Source of the DNA: Poseidonibacter lekithochrous
Lineage (GTDB): Bacteria; Campylobacterota; Campylobacteria; Campylobacterales; Arcobacteraceae
Length of the DNA: 64,000 nucleotides
Assembly (NCBI RefSeq): GCF_013283835.1
Contig: NZ_CP054052.1
Location: forward strand, 2,604,001 to 2,668,000
Reading direction: 5' to 3'
Part shown: piece after piece, positions 49,915 to 60,421 of the stretch
Layout: each line of letters begins with the position of its first letter
Position numbering within the stretch: the first letter of the stretch is position 1
Made by a program: the position numbers and the translations under genes
Notes under the pieces: generated by a model
The model's input: the letters and a program-made list of their open reading frames with translations, nothing else
What the model was told of the DNA's origin: nothing
The model's database searches: none

Positions 49915-50938
49915 TTATAACTTCCAGTGTTTCTTGCACATTTTTTTCGATTGAAAAATTCTGAACAATTTTTAAATTTTCTTTTTTTAGTTTTTCTATT
50001 TTATCATCATTTACAAGCAGGTCATCTATTTTTTCTACTATAGAATAATCAGTAGGAGTAATCATTGTATACTTATTATTTAATATTTCACTTGCACCAT
50101 TTTGTTTTGTAGTAATAACAACATTTTCATAATTCATAGCCTCTAAAACTACATTTGAAAAAGGTTCATATTTTGTTGGGAATAAAAAGATATCACTAAT
50201 AGAATAAAAGTCTTTAACATCAGTTCTTGGACCTGTGAAAATTACCTTATCCTCAATATTTAATTCTTTAGCATAATCTTTATAATATTGAATCTTTTTT
50301 TCTTTACCAACAATAAAAGCTCTAAAGTTTTTATTTTGTAATTTTGATAAAATTTCTAAAAACTCTTTAACACCTTTTCTTTTAAAACCACTACCAACAT
50401 ATAAAATTGTTTTTTCTTTACTTCTTGAAGCCAAAGAGAATTCGTCTTTTAAATTACTATAAGACAATTCATAATTTGTCTCTTCTAATTTAAATCCATT
50501 ATAAACAACTTTTATTTTATCTTCACTAATTCCATATGTTTCTATAATTTCATTTTTAATCATATTAGAATTTGCAATTATTCTTTTCGAATTATTAAAA
50601 GTTCTTTTTTCTAAATACAAATATACTGCATGTAAAGGATTAAATTTGGATTTATTTTCAATACTTAAGAATACTTTGTGAACTCCATCCCCTGCTCTAT
50701 AAATATCAGGACAAGAGATTCTCTCCAAAGAAAAATAAAGAGAATCTTTTTTATTTTTACAAACCTGAATATTAAACAATATAACTCTTAACCAAGAAGG
50801 TAAAAATTTAGGGATATTAGAAAATACCAGTTCATGTTCAATATTAAGTTTTTTAAGTTGTTCAGATAAACGAGAGAGGTAAACCTCTGCTCCTCCAAAT
50901 TTTGTTTTATTTGCTCTTATAAATTTAATTTTCTGCAT
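49898..50938 (-). CDS. GT4 glycosyltransferase (WaaG-like)
   Basis: The 346-residue GT-B enzyme starts with FIRANKTKFGGAEVYLSRLSEQL. It has the WaaG-type SLERISCPDIYRAGDGVHK, and the donor-binding region ILYVGSGFKRKGVKEFLE and LFPTKYEPFSNVVLEAMNYENVVITT (E-x7-E). It probably adds a hexose to the heptose core. It overlaps waaL and waaF genes. Confidence 0.88.
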   Translation of the reverse strand: MQKIKFIRANKTKFGGAEVYLSRLSEQLKKLNIEHELVFSNIPKFLPSWLRVILFNIQVCKNKKDSLYFSLERISCPDIYRAGDGVHKVFLSIENKSKFNPLHAVYLYLEKRTFNNSKRIIANSNMIKNEIIETYGISEDKIKVVYNGFKLEETNYELSYSNLKDEFSLASRSKEKTILYVGSGFKRKGVKEFLEILSKLQNKNFRAFIVGKEKKIQYYKDYAKELNIEDKVIFTGPRTDVKDFYSISDIFLFPTKYEPFSNVVLEAMNYENVVITTKQNGASEILNNKYTMITPTDYSIVEKIDDLLVNDDKIEKLKKENLKIVQNFSIEKNVQETLEVINEVIN

Positions 50939-52217
50939 TTATTTCTTCTTTAGTTTTAATATATAAAGCAAGAGCAATTCCATATAAAGTATAAAAATAT
51001 AATTGTTCACTATCACCAAAGAAGCTACCAAACATCATTGAAGCAATATAACCTATAGTTCCTAAGAAAATAAAAACTCCCACAAATTTAAATTCTTTAT
51101 TATATTTAAATATATAATGACTGATTTTTAAAAGATAATATAAAAAAATCATAAAAAAAGTTAAACCAAATATTCCTAGACTCAATAATATACTTATAAA
51201 ATCGTTATGAGCTTGTCCATATAATTTATAAGGAATATTTTCTGGTTTATCTTTCCAAATATCATTTATTTGATTATTATACAAAAATCTACCATACCCC
51301 AAGGGGATAAATGGTTCTTGAATTCTATACAGTATTACAGTCTTCCACATGGCTAATCTTGAAGCTGTTGAATGACCTAAAGAATGTTCTTTAATCAGTA
51401 TGTTATATTCAGAAGGAGAATAATCACCTAAAAATTTAGTTTTAATAATCATGTTATAAATATTATATCTTGTATCAAAATTTTTTGAAGAAAATGTAAA
51501 TCCAACCAAAAAACATAAAACAGTAAATAATGATATAAATTTAATTAATCTGTTTGAATAAAAGAAAAGAAAATTGGAAATAAATATAAGAATCATACCA
51601 ATAAATGTAGCTCTAGTATTATTTCCAATTATAGATAATAAAAATACAATAAAAAGAATAATTCCAATATTTTTATATTTTGTAAATAATAAAGCAATTG
51701 AAATAGAAATTGAATACGTAGCCCAGATACCAAACCTTTCTCCACCACCATTATCAAGTAATCCACCTGCTCTAAATGGCCAAAGAGCACCTTCATACCA
51801 CATAAATAAATTAATCATTGCATGGATAACCAAACAAAATATTACTATATAGATCAAATAATATATTTTTTTTTCATTATGTTTTACTATAAATATAAAT
51901 AAACAAATTAAAACAAAAAAAGGCTTTAATATTTCTCCTCTTATTTCACTTAATGTTTCTTTTAAATCAATTGAAAAAAAAGCAGAAATGAGAGATATGA
52001 GTAGCAGACCAAAAAAGATAAATAAGAAATATTTAAGTTTTTTAATTTTTGAAAAAAACTCTTTATTTGTTGTAGAAAATAATACAATAGCAAAAATAAG
52101 AAATGAATAATTCTGAATTGCTGTAACTTTTGCAATTGGTAATGTCACAAAAAAAATAAATAATAAAAATAAATCTAAATGCCATTTATCATTAATTCTT
52201 TTTATATTATTAATCAT
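50925..52217 (-). CDS. O-antigen ligase / Wzy-like membrane protein
   Basis: The 430-residue protein has about 11 membrane helices and one large periplasmic loop (about residues 245-335). The O-antigen ligase signature RLAMWKTVILYRIQEPFIPL with GYG and AHNDFISILLSLGIFGLTFF is visible. Family members join O-chain to lipid A-core or polymerise O-units. No flippase, polymerase or O-chain initiator is visible nearby, so ligation of a short glycan is more likely. It overlaps the next gene as TAATG. Confidence 0.85.
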   Translation of the reverse strand: MINNIKRINDKWHLDLFLLFIFFVTLPIAKVTAIQNYSFLIFAIVLFSTTNKEFFSKIKKLKYFLFIFFGLLLISLISAFFSIDLKETLSEIRGEILKPFFVLICLFIFIVKHNEKKIYYLIYIVIFCLVIHAMINLFMWYEGALWPFRAGGLLDNGGGERFGIWATYSISISIALLFTKYKNIGIILFIVFLLSIIGNNTRATFIGMILIFISNFLFFYSNRLIKFISLFTVLCFLVGFTFSSKNFDTRYNIYNMIIKTKFLGDYSPSEYNILIKEHSLGHSTASRLAMWKTVILYRIQEPFIPLGYGRFLYNNQINDIWKDKPENIPYKLYGQAHNDFISILLSLGIFGLTFFMIFLYYLLKISHYIFKYNKEFKFVGVFIFLGTIGYIASMMFGSFFGDSEQLYFYTLYGIALALYIKTKEEINAEN

Positions 52218-53176
52218 TAAATAATCTCCATAATTTTTTTAACAACTAGATCAGGTTTAATATTATTAGCAATTTTACTTTTATCTTGAAGTACCAAATC
52301 TTCATACCCCCAAGGGTACCACTTATTCATATTAGTTTTCCCACTAATAGAAATAGTTTTTGTTCCAACGGCAGGAGCTAGATGCATAGCACCTCCGTCT
52401 AATGTTATAAATAATTTCACATTTTTAATTAAACCTGATAAATCATGTAAAGATTTAGTTTTTATAAAAAAAACATTATTAAATTTATTTGATAATTCTT
52501 CAGCCATTAAAAAATCATCAGGTTCGGCACTAATTAAAATCTTTTTATCATTTAATTTTTCAAAAATAGAAAAGTAATTTTCAATAAAATATTTATTTTC
52601 ATCAATACGTGAAGAAATATGAAATAAAATATGATCACTATATTCTGTGTATTTATTAAAAAGATATTCTTCAACAAAATAAAATGTATTTTCATTATCA
52701 TAATTTACACCAAAAGGTAATAAACAATCAAAACAAAACTCAACTTCATTTTTATTGTGATTAGCTTCTATATGAATAGAAAACTTATCTTTACCTTTTG
52801 GATCTTTGACACCAACTTTATATTTTGCATTTGTAATATTAGAAAATAGTTCTGCAGACTTAGAATAACCACTTCTAAAAATCACAACTGCATCATATTG
52901 TTCTCTTTTAATATCAAATAGTATTTTTAATTTACCAAAAGCAGCTTTAACTTTATTCAAAAAACTTTTTTTATGTTTTGGTTTAGTATAGCAATAAATT
53001 TTATTAACAAAAGGGTTACTGTTAATAGCATCAAAATTATAAGAATTCACTACTATATCAATTTGGGAATTTGGATATTTTTTTCTCAATCCTTCAATAG
53101 AAGGAGTAGTACAAACTAAATCTCCAACATTATCATTTCTAACTAATAAAATTTTCTTATTTGTCAAATCAATCAT
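52217..53176 (-). CDS. GT9 heptosyltransferase-family protein
   Basis: The 319-residue protein starts with KILLVRNDNVGDLVCTTPSIEGL and has LFITLDGGAMHLAPAVGTKTISISG, the GT9 donor-binding motif (with Leu-Asp in place of the usual Asn-Asp). The heptose-binding region is weaker than in waaC/waaF. Probably adds a heptose or other sugar to the core. Confidence 0.85.
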   Translation of the reverse strand: MIDLTNKKILLVRNDNVGDLVCTTPSIEGLRKKYPNSQIDIVVNSYNFDAINSNPFVNKIYCYTKPKHKKSFLNKVKAAFGKLKILFDIKREQYDAVVIFRSGYSKSAELFSNITNAKYKVGVKDPKGKDKFSIHIEANHNKNEVEFCFDCLLPFGVNYDNENTFYFVEEYLFNKYTEYSDHILFHISSRIDENKYFIENYFSIFEKLNDKKILISAEPDDFLMAEELSNKFNNVFFIKTKSLHDLSGLIKNVKLFITLDGGAMHLAPAVGTKTISISGKTNMNKWYPWGYEDLVLQDKSKIANNIKPDLVVKKIMEII

Positions 53177-53178
53177 AT

Positions 53179-54234
53179 CTAACCTACTTCTCTTACTATT
53201 TTATTATATACTTCATCTACACATATTTGATTCATTGTATCTTGAGTCCAATCTTTTTTTGAAAAAGACTTTGTATCAATTTTTATATCTTTTTGAATTA
53301 CATCATGCAGTTTTAAATCTTGATATGGTCCAAACATATTTGATTTAGTAGGACCAAATAAACAAATTGTTCTCTTTTTTAAAGCAATAGATAAATGCAT
53401 TGTTCCAGTATCGTTTGATACTAATAATTTCATTTGATTTAATATTGTGGGAAGAATATCAACTTTTGTTTTTGCACATAAATCTATTATTCTATCTTTT
53501 TCATTAACTTTTGAAATAAACTCTTTAGTTAATGTAACTTCGTATTTTGTAGCACCTAAAACAACAATTTGCAAAGTAGAGTCATCTTTTAATAATTTAT
53601 TTGCTAAATCAATAAAACTTTCTAGCGGCCACATTTTAAATGTATCTTGAGCACCAAGCTGAAAAGCAATATAAGTTTTACTTTGATCTTTAAAATAAGG
53701 TTCAGTATTATAAAATCTCTTAGGAACACTCATTATTGTACTTAAATTAACTCCTGAATATAATCTAACTAAATCTAATCTATTTTCAATATCATGTTGT
53801 TCTATACTTACAGGATTATTTAAAAAAATATCTTTATAGTCATGATTTTTATTGTGAGTCATTTTAAGAATAGCCCTTGCGCCTGATAACTTTGAAAAAA
53901 AGATATCTTCTGGACCATTCGAATGAAATAAGAAAATAGTGTCAATATTTAATTTTTTTAATTTTTTTATTAATTTTATTTGATTAAAAAAACCTGATTT
54001 ATATTTTAATACATTATCAACATACTCAAAATTTTCAAATAAAGAATAAAAATTAGAGTTTACTAAAAAATTAATTCTTATAGTAGGGTAATTTACTCTT
54101 AAAGATTTTATTGAAGGTGTTGTTAATATAGTATCCCCAAAACCTGTATTAGAAACAACTAATATATTCTTTAATTCAACATCTTTTTTACTTGAAAAAG
54201 GGATTATTTTATTTAAATACTTAATAATCTTCAA
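53179..54234 (-). CDS. GT9 heptosyltransferase-family protein
   Basis: The 351-residue protein has ILVVSNTGFGDTILTTPSIK near the N-terminus, FQLGAQDTFKMWPLESFIDL, and LLVSNDTGTMHLSIALKKRT with ICLFGPT. These are standard GT9 motifs. The start is TTG (54234-54232), placed between two genes with a 1-2 nt gap. Confidence 0.87.
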   Translation of the reverse strand: MKIIKYLNKIIPFSSKKDVELKNILVVSNTGFGDTILTTPSIKSLRVNYPTIRINFLVNSNFYSLFENFEYVDNVLKYKSGFFNQIKLIKKLKKLNIDTIFLFHSNGPEDIFFSKLSGARAILKMTHNKNHDYKDIFLNNPVSIEQHDIENRLDLVRLYSGVNLSTIMSVPKRFYNTEPYFKDQSKTYIAFQLGAQDTFKMWPLESFIDLANKLLKDDSTLQIVVLGATKYEVTLTKEFISKVNEKDRIIDLCAKTKVDILPTILNQMKLLVSNDTGTMHLSIALKKRTICLFGPTKSNMFGPYQDLKLHDVIQKDIKIDTKSFSKKDWTQDTMNQICVDEVYNKIVREVG

Positions 54235-54235
54235 A

Positions 54236-55324
54236 CTATTTCTCTAAAATCTTTTTATAAATCTCAATAATTTCATCTCTCATACTTATTTTAGAATATT
54301 TATTAACAACATAATCTCTTGAGTTTATTTTATAATTAGATAAAGTTTCTTTATCCTGAATTAAAGTATTAACATGATTAGCTATTGCACTTATATCATT
54401 TGGTTCAACTAAAAAGAAATTATCATTATTCTTTAAATCTTTTGTACTACCAACATTAGTAGCAATTACTGCTGTATTCATCATCAAAGCTTGATTCACT
54501 GATTGAGGCACACCCTCTTTTGAATCTGAAGTTAAAACAAAAATATCTAAAACAGATAATAATTCTTCTGGATTGTTAATATGTCCTAATAAAATAACAT
54601 TATCTTCAAGTTTATATTTTTTAATTAAATCTTCTATAATAAATCTTCTAGGACCATCCCCTGCAATAAAGAATTTTACATTTTCATGTTTTGACTTAAC
54701 AATTTTAGCCATTTCAATAAAAGTTTCATGTCTTTTAAATTCACGTAATACTGCAATAATACCAATTGCAATTTCATTATCAGATAATCCATACTTTTTT
54801 CTATTATTTAATATATCAAAATTATTAATATTAAATAAATCAGAATCTATACCAGTAGGAATTGACTTAATTTTTGAAGGATTAATTCTATTATATTTAA
54901 TCATATCATCTTTAACACTCTCACCAGTAGTAAAAATATAATCTGCTAATTCATTAATAAAATTTAGTCTTCCACTTCTTATTTTATTTGATAAATGCCT
55001 AGTTCTTATAAATTTTGCTCCAGATAGTTTTGCAGCTATTCCACCAACCCATGTATCTTTACCACTATGAGTATTTATAATATCAATTGTATTTTCTTTA
55101 ACAATTTTCATTAAAGCAAACATTGTTTTAAAGTCTACATTTCCTCTAAAAGGTAATATAAATACTTTAATATTATTTTCAAGTGCTTTTTCTTTTATTT
55201 TTGCATTATCTCTACAAGCAAGAAAAACTTCAATACCTTTTTCTCGTACAGCAATCATTTCATTAATAATTCTTATTTCTTGTCCACCCCAACCGTCAGA
55301 CCACTCTGTATGTAATACTTTCAT
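54236..55324 (-). CDS. GT4 glycosyltransferase
   Basis: The 362-residue GT-B protein starts with HTEWSDGWGGQEIRIINEMI. It shows FIRTRHLSNKIRSG, AIGIIAVLREFKRHETFIE and VLTSDSKEGVPQSVNQALMM (E-x7-Q in place of E-x7-E). The donor is unknown. It overlaps its upstream neighbour by 4 nt (ATGA). Confidence 0.87.
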   Translation of the reverse strand: MKVLHTEWSDGWGGQEIRIINEMIAVREKGIEVFLACRDNAKIKEKALENNIKVFILPFRGNVDFKTMFALMKIVKENTIDIINTHSGKDTWVGGIAAKLSGAKFIRTRHLSNKIRSGRLNFINELADYIFTTGESVKDDMIKYNRINPSKIKSIPTGIDSDLFNINNFDILNNRKKYGLSDNEIAIGIIAVLREFKRHETFIEMAKIVKSKHENVKFFIAGDGPRRFIIEDLIKKYKLEDNVILLGHINNPEELLSVLDIFVLTSDSKEGVPQSVNQALMMNTAVIATNVGSTKDLKNNDNFFLVEPNDISAIANHVNTLIQDKETLSNYKINSRDYVVNKYSKISMRDEIIEIYKKILEK

Positions 55325-56526
55325 TGTAAAATTTTCTTTCTTTTAAATATTTTTAATATAGGATTCATTAACTCTAAAAATAAATATAAATACTTATATT
55401 TAGCATCAATTTTAATCTCTTCTTTTCTAATTTCATTTATTTGTTTTAACCATTTTGGCATTAATGCAGACAAAGAATATTCTTGAACGTAAGAGTATGA
55501 TTTTTCACATATCTCATTATATTCTTCATCACTTTTCAATAATAATTCACTTATCATCGTTTCTACATCTTTTTCTTCTAATGAATTATTTCTTTCTCCT
55601 ACATTATAATAAGGTAAATCATTTAAAAAGCCATACGACTTACTATCTTTACTATTTTCTATTGCAACCAATGAAGGGACCTTTGAAAAAGAAGCTTCCA
55701 CAACAGAAGTACCCATACCAATAAATAGATATGCATCTTCTAAAACCTTAGAAAAATTAGAATAACTTAAATTACCATGTAATATTATTCTTTTTTCTAA
55801 AGAGTATTCTGCAATTTTTTTCTTCATATATGGCTCTAATTCACCAGTGCCATATATATCATAATGAATATCATAACCTTTTTTTACTAGATTATTAATA
55901 ATGTCAATCATATACAAATTATATGTTTTAAATTTAGCAAATCTACCAATAGAAATAAATTTATACTTTTTATAAGGTTTTTTACTACTATTCTCTTTAT
56001 CTGCAACAGGTAAAGGCCATATTGGTGAACTATTAAAATCTGAATTTAAATTATCACTATGGTGTTTTTTTGTATCTTCATTCATAAAAAGTATAGATTT
56101 ATTTTCTTGATTATCCAGTAAATATTTATAGCATAGCTTTTCAGAAAGGTGTAAGTCTTTATTAAAATATGCACGAGGATGATATACACCTGTAATATAT
56201 TTACATTTTAGATTCAAGTTATCAATAAGGTTACTAGCAATCCAGTTTGATCTAGGATGAAAAGACATTATATAATCAAACTTTTCAAAATTATTGCTTT
56301 GAGAAACTTTTCTTGAAATAAAAGGAAGATATAAATATCTATAATACTTACCTAATTCTATTACTTCAATTTTTGGATCTAATAAATCAGCTATCTCACC
56401 TCTTTTTCTTAATATTATAGAAACAGAGTATCCTTGAGAAATCAACCATTTACTCATCCTTAAAATAAGTGTTTCTATTCCACCAGTATATAAGTAATCA
56501 TAAACAAATAAAATATTTTTATTCAA
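55321..56526 (-). CDS. GT4 glycosyltransferase
   Basis: The 401-residue GT-B protein shows [20 protein letters not shown] at the start, [19 protein letters not shown] in the donor domain and [20 protein letters not shown] (E near the end of the motif). A basic C-terminal tail ([10 protein letters not shown]) may bind the membrane. The start is TTG at 56526 and overlaps the aminotransferase end by 8 nt. Confidence 0.83.
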   Translation of the reverse strand: MNKNILFVYDYLYTGGIETLILRMSKWLISQGYSVSIILRKRGEIADLLDPKIEVIELGKYYRYLYLPFISRKVSQSNNFEKFDYIMSFHPRSNWIASNLIDNLNLKCKYITGVYHPRAYFNKDLHLSEKLCYKYLLDNQENKSILFMNEDTKKHHSDNLNSDFNSSPIWPLPVADKENSSKKPYKKYKFISIGRFAKFKTYNLYMIDIINNLVKKGYDIHYDIYGTGELEPYMKKKIAEYSLEKRIILHGNLSYSNFSKVLEDAYLFIGMGTSVVEASFSKVPSLVAIENSKDSKSYGFLNDLPYYNVGERNNSLEEKDVETMISELLLKSDEEYNEICEKSYSYVQEYSLSALMPKWLKQINEIRKEEIKIDAKYKYLYLFLELMNPILKIFKRKKILQ

Positions 56527-57631
56527 AACTATGCCTATAATTATTCATTACACATATTACTCTGTTTGCATCGTCTAAAGATAAAATAGGACTAATAGGT
56601 AAACTTAATACTTCATCATGTATCTTCTCTGATATAGGATAACTATTTAATTTCCATTCTTTATATGCTTCTTGTTTATTTGGCGCAATTGGATAATGTA
56701 TTAATGTTTGTATTCCATTATCTAATAAATATTTTTGTAATTCTTCTCTTTTATTTGTTCTAATTACAAATACATGCCATACATGATTATTTTCATCAGT
56801 TAAAGTAGGTAATATAATATTTTTATTTTTTATTTTTTCTAAATATAAATTAGCAATAGTTCTTCTATGATTAGTATCTTCATCTAAATGTTTTAGTTTT
56901 ACTCTTAATAATGCAGCTTGAAGTTCATCTAATCTTGAGTTTACACCTTTATATAGGTTCTCATATTTTTTATGACTTCCATAATTTGCTATTGCTCTAA
57001 TAGTAGTAGCTAATTCTTCATCATTTGTCGTAATAGCTCCACCATCACCTAGTGCTCCAAGGTTTTTACCAGGGTAAAAACTAAAGCCACTAGCATCTCC
57101 TAAGTTACCACATTTTTTGTCTTTAAACATTGCTCCATGAGATTGTGCTGAGTCTTCTATTACTTTTAGATTATATTTTTTAGCAATTTTATTAATTTCA
57201 TCCATTTCACAAGTTTGACCATATAAGTGAACTGGTAATATAGCTTTAGTTTTAGAAGTAATATTTTTTTCAATTTCTTTTGGGTCAATCAAACAAGTAT
57301 TTATATTTGGTTCAACTAAAACTGGTGTTAGATTATTTTCACTAATTGCTAGTATTGAAGCAATATAAGTATTAGCTGGAACTATTACTTCATCTCCATC
57401 AGAAATAACACCTAATTCTTTATATGATCTTAAAGTTAAAGTTAATGCATCCAAACCATTTGCTACACCTATACAGTATTTAGTTCCACAATAAGCAGCA
57501 AATTCTTCTTCAAATGCTTTACACTGTGTTCCTTGGATATACCAACCGCTATCAATAACATCAGTACATGCAGAAATTAAGTCTTCTCTATATTTTGCAT
57601 TAATACCTTTTAAATCTAAAAATGGAATCAT
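56519..57631 (-). CDS. DegT/DnrJ/EryC1-family sugar 3-aminotransferase
   Basis: The 370-residue PLP enzyme has [15 protein letters not shown] at the start, [33 protein letters not shown] and the PLP lysine in [18 protein letters not shown]. With a neighbouring 3,4-ketoisomerase it fits FdtB/QdtB, which makes dTDP-3-amino-3,6-dideoxyhexose (Fuc3N or Qui3N). It overlaps the acyltransferase by one base. Confidence 0.9.
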   Translation of the reverse strand: MIPFLDLKGINAKYREDLISACTDVIDSGWYIQGTQCKAFEEEFAAYCGTKYCIGVANGLDALTLTLRSYKELGVISDGDEVIVPANTYIASILAISENNLTPVLVEPNINTCLIDPKEIEKNITSKTKAILPVHLYGQTCEMDEINKIAKKYNLKVIEDSAQSHGAMFKDKKCGNLGDASGFSFYPGKNLGALGDGGAITTNDEELATTIRAIANYGSHKKYENLYKGVNSRLDELQAALLRVKLKHLDEDTNHRRTIANLYLEKIKNKNIILPTLTDENNHVWHVFVIRTNKREELQKYLLDNGIQTLIHYPIAPNKQEAYKEWKLNSYPISEKIHDEVLSLPISPILSLDDANRVICVMNNYRHSFE

Positions 57632-58143
57632 TAATTTTTACCTTTACATTCTTTACAAACAAAAGTTTCATCAGCTTTTTGTCCACATTTACACACATAA
57701 GAACTAAATTTTGCAGGATTTCCATACCAAAGTTCATGTTCACCTACATTTTTAGTTACTACACTTCCTGCACCTATCATTGAATATTTTCCAAGAGTAA
57801 CTCCACCTAATATAGTAGAATTAGCACCAATTGAAGAATATTCTTCAACAACCGTTCTTAGAAATTCTTTTGGGTATTGTTTACTTCGAGGAGTAAAATC
57901 ATTTGTAAAAGTAACATTTGGTCCAATAAATGAATTATTCTTTAGAGTAATTCCATCCCAAACTTGAACTCCTGATTTAACAGTTACATTATCTTCTATT
58001 AATACGTCATTTTCAATAAGAACCTGTGCATTAATATTACAATTCTTACCAATTCTTGCATCTTTAAGAACAACACAGAATTGCCAAATATTTGTATTTT
58101 CACCAATGTTTTTACTTTGAACATCAGATAAAGGATGAATCAT
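57631..58143 (-). CDS. Hexapeptide-repeat N-acyltransferase with C-terminal zinc ribbon
   Basis: The 170-residue left-handed beta-helix protein resembles FdtC/QdtC sugar N-acetyltransferases: [30 protein letters not shown], and [20 protein letters not shown]. The C-terminus has a [20 protein letters not shown] element with four cysteines (CxC-x10-CxxC), likely binding zinc. It probably N-acetylates the 3-amino sugar made by the neighbouring aminotransferase. Confidence 0.87.
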   Translation of the reverse strand: MIHPLSDVQSKNIGENTNIWQFCVVLKDARIGKNCNINAQVLIENDVLIEDNVTVKSGVQVWDGITLKNNSFIGPNVTFTNDFTPRSKQYPKEFLRTVVEEYSSIGANSTILGGVTLGKYSMIGAGSVVTKNVGEHELWYGNPAKFSSYVCKCGQKADETFVCKECKGKN

Positions 58144-58538
58144 TACTTAACTACCTTTAAAAACTCATTATAATCAGTTATATAATCTTTTGCATCATAA
58201 ACATCATTTGCTAAAACCATTAAAACACAGTCTTCACTAAAATCATGCATCGTGCCCCAAATTAAAGCATCTTGAAATAAACCAATATCACAATTATTTA
58301 AATCAAATGTCTCTTTTTCTTTTCCATTATCTAAAGTAACTTTACAAGAACCATTAACTGCAATTAAAAATTGTTTTGTTTTATAATGTGAGTGTTGTCC
58401 TCTTGGTAAATCAGAATTAGTACCAAAAATATAAAATACTCTTTTCATATCAAAGGGTATTTCCTTATTCTCTTCTAATGCTATAAGCTGACCTCTTTCA
58501 TCACCCATTACATTAAATTTTTGTAATTCACTTATCAT
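58143..58538 (-). CDS. dTDP-4-oxo-6-deoxyglucose 3,4-ketoisomerase (FdtA/QdtA family)
   Basis: This 131-residue small cupin converts dTDP-4-keto-6-deoxyglucose to the 3-keto sugar. It has the family's [38 protein letters not shown] (catalytic His pair) and [20 protein letters not shown]. It could give the galacto (FdtA) or gluco (QdtA) product; I cannot tell from the sequence. It overlaps rfbB by 11 nt. Confidence 0.9.
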   Translation of the reverse strand: MISELQKFNVMGDERGQLIALEENKEIPFDMKRVFYIFGTNSDLPRGQHSHYKTKQFLIAVNGSCKVTLDNGKEKETFDLNNCDIGLFQDALIWGTMHDFSEDCVLMVLANDVYDAKDYITDYNEFLKVVK

Positions 58539-59559
58539 TATATTTACCTAAATACCAATCAATAGTTTTAATAATTCCAGAATCAAAATTCTCATCTGCT
58601 TTCCAGCTAAGTTCATTCTCTAGTTTACTTGCATCAATTGCATATCTTCTGTCATGTCCAGCTCTATCTTCCACAAATGTAATTAATTCTTTATATGAAT
58701 TTAATTTTGAAGAAGGAACTTTCTCATCAAGAATAGAACATATTCTATCTACTATTTGTAGGTTTGTTCTTTCATTTCTTCCACCAATATTATATGTATT
58801 TGCTGTAATACCATTATGATAAACAATATCTATACCTTTACAATGATCTAATACATATAACCAATCTCTAATATTTTTACCATCTCCATATATTGGAATT
58901 GATTCATTATTTAGTGCTTTTCTAATTATTGTAGGAATTAGTTTCTCATCATGTTGTTTAGGACCATAATTATTAGAACAGTTTGTTATTATTGTATTTA
59001 ATCCATATGTCTCATTATATGACCTAATAATCATATCTGAGCTTGCTTTACTAGCTGAATATGGAGAATTTGGTGCATATGGTGTTGTCTCAGTAAATAA
59101 ATCCTTTGGATCTTCAGAAAGTGTTCCATATACTTCATCTGTTGAGATATGATGAAATCTACATTCTTTATAATTATCTTTATATTCAAATGGTTTATTC
59201 ATCCAGTAATTTTTTGCTACATCTACTAGGGTATATGTTCCATTTATATTTGTTTCAATAAAAATCCCTGGATTTTTTATTGAGTTATCCACATGTGATT
59301 CTGCGGCAAAGTGAATTACCCCTTGAATATTATATTCTTCAAATATGAATTCTATTAATTCTCTATTAGAAATATCACCTTTTATAAATTTATATCTTGG
59401 ATTTACTTCACACTCTTTTAGATTTTCTAAATCTCCTGCATATGTTAATAAATCAATATTTATTAAATTATACTCTGGATACTTCTCTAGAAAGTATGGA
59501 ACAAAATTACTTCCAATAAATCCTGCTGTTCCAGTTAGTAAAATACTTTTTTTAATCAT
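58528..59559 (-). CDS. rfbB: dTDP-glucose 4,6-dehydratase
   Basis: RfbB makes dTDP-4-keto-6-deoxyglucose. The 343-residue extended SDR protein has [30 protein letters not shown], the STDEVYGTL triad and [11 protein letters not shown] (Tyr-x3-Lys). It overlaps rfbA by 8 nt. It feeds the 3-aminosugar branch rather than rhamnose, as rfbC/rfbD are absent here. Confidence 0.96.
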   Translation of the reverse strand: MIKKSILLTGTAGFIGSNFVPYFLEKYPEYNLINIDLLTYAGDLENLKECEVNPRYKFIKGDISNRELIEFIFEEYNIQGVIHFAAESHVDNSIKNPGIFIETNINGTYTLVDVAKNYWMNKPFEYKDNYKECRFHHISTDEVYGTLSEDPKDLFTETTPYAPNSPYSASKASSDMIIRSYNETYGLNTIITNCSNNYGPKQHDEKLIPTIIRKALNNESIPIYGDGKNIRDWLYVLDHCKGIDIVYHNGITANTYNIGGRNERTNLQIVDRICSILDEKVPSSKLNSYKELITFVEDRAGHDRRYAIDASKLENELSWKADENFDSGIIKTIDWYLGKYNDK

Positions 59560-60421
59560 TTTCTACTAACTCCACTAGATATTTCCCATAACCATTTTTT
59601 GATAAAGGTTTTGCTATTTCTAAAACTTGTTCTTTTGAAATCCATTTATTATTGTAAGCAATTTCTTCTAAACAAGCTACTTTATAACCTTGTCTGTGTT
59701 CAATTGTTTGTACAAATTGTCCAGCTTCAATTAAACTATCGTGAGTTCCTGTATCTAACCATGCAAAACCTCGTCCTAGTAATTCAACTTCTAGTTTATT
59801 TTGTTTTAAATATTCTTCATTTACTGTAGTAATTTCTAATTCACCACGTTCTGATGGTTTTACATTTTTTGCAATTTCAATTACACTATTATCATAGAAG
59901 TATAATCCAGTTACTGCAAAGTTTGATTTAGGGCTAACAGGTTTTTCTTCAATACTAATTGCTTTTTTATTTTTATCAAATTCAACAACTCCAAATCTCT
60001 CAGGATCTTTTACTTGATAACCAAAAACAACGGCACCATCTTTTATTGAAGCAGCTTTTTGAAGCATTGGAGAAAATCCTTGACCATAAAATATATTATC
60101 ACCAAGGATTAGACATACACTATCATCACCGATAAAATCTTCCCCTAAAATAAATGCTTGGGCTAATCCGTCAGGAGAGGGTTGAACTTTATATTCAAGA
60201 TTGATACCCCAATCACTTCCATTACCTAATAACTCTTCAAATTTTCCGATATCTTCTGGAGTTGATATTATTAATATATCTTTTATTCCAGCTAGCATTA
60301 ATACTGATAATGGGTAATAAATCATTGGTTTATCATATACAGGTAATAATTGTTTGCTTATTGATTTGGTAATAGGATATAGTCTTGTCCCACTTCCTCC
60401 TGCTAATATTATTCCTTTCAT
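59552..60421 (-). CDS. rfbA: Glucose-1-phosphate thymidylyltransferase
   Basis: RfbA forms dTDP-glucose. The 289-residue protein starts with [20 protein letters not shown] and has [20 protein letters not shown] and [15 protein letters not shown]. It opens the dTDP-sugar block and directly follows the GT9 gene with no gap. Confidence 0.97.
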   Translation of the reverse strand: MKGIILAGGSGTRLYPITKSISKQLLPVYDKPMIYYPLSVLMLAGIKDILIISTPEDIGKFEELLGNGSDWGINLEYKVQPSPDGLAQAFILGEDFIGDDSVCLILGDNIFYGQGFSPMLQKAASIKDGAVVFGYQVKDPERFGVVEFDKNKKAISIEEKPVSPKSNFAVTGLYFYDNSVIEIAKNVKPSERGELEITTVNEEYLKQNKLEVELLGRGFAWLDTGTHDSLIEAGQFVQTIEHRQGYKVACLEEIAYNNKWISKEQVLEIAKPLSKNGYGKYLVELVEND

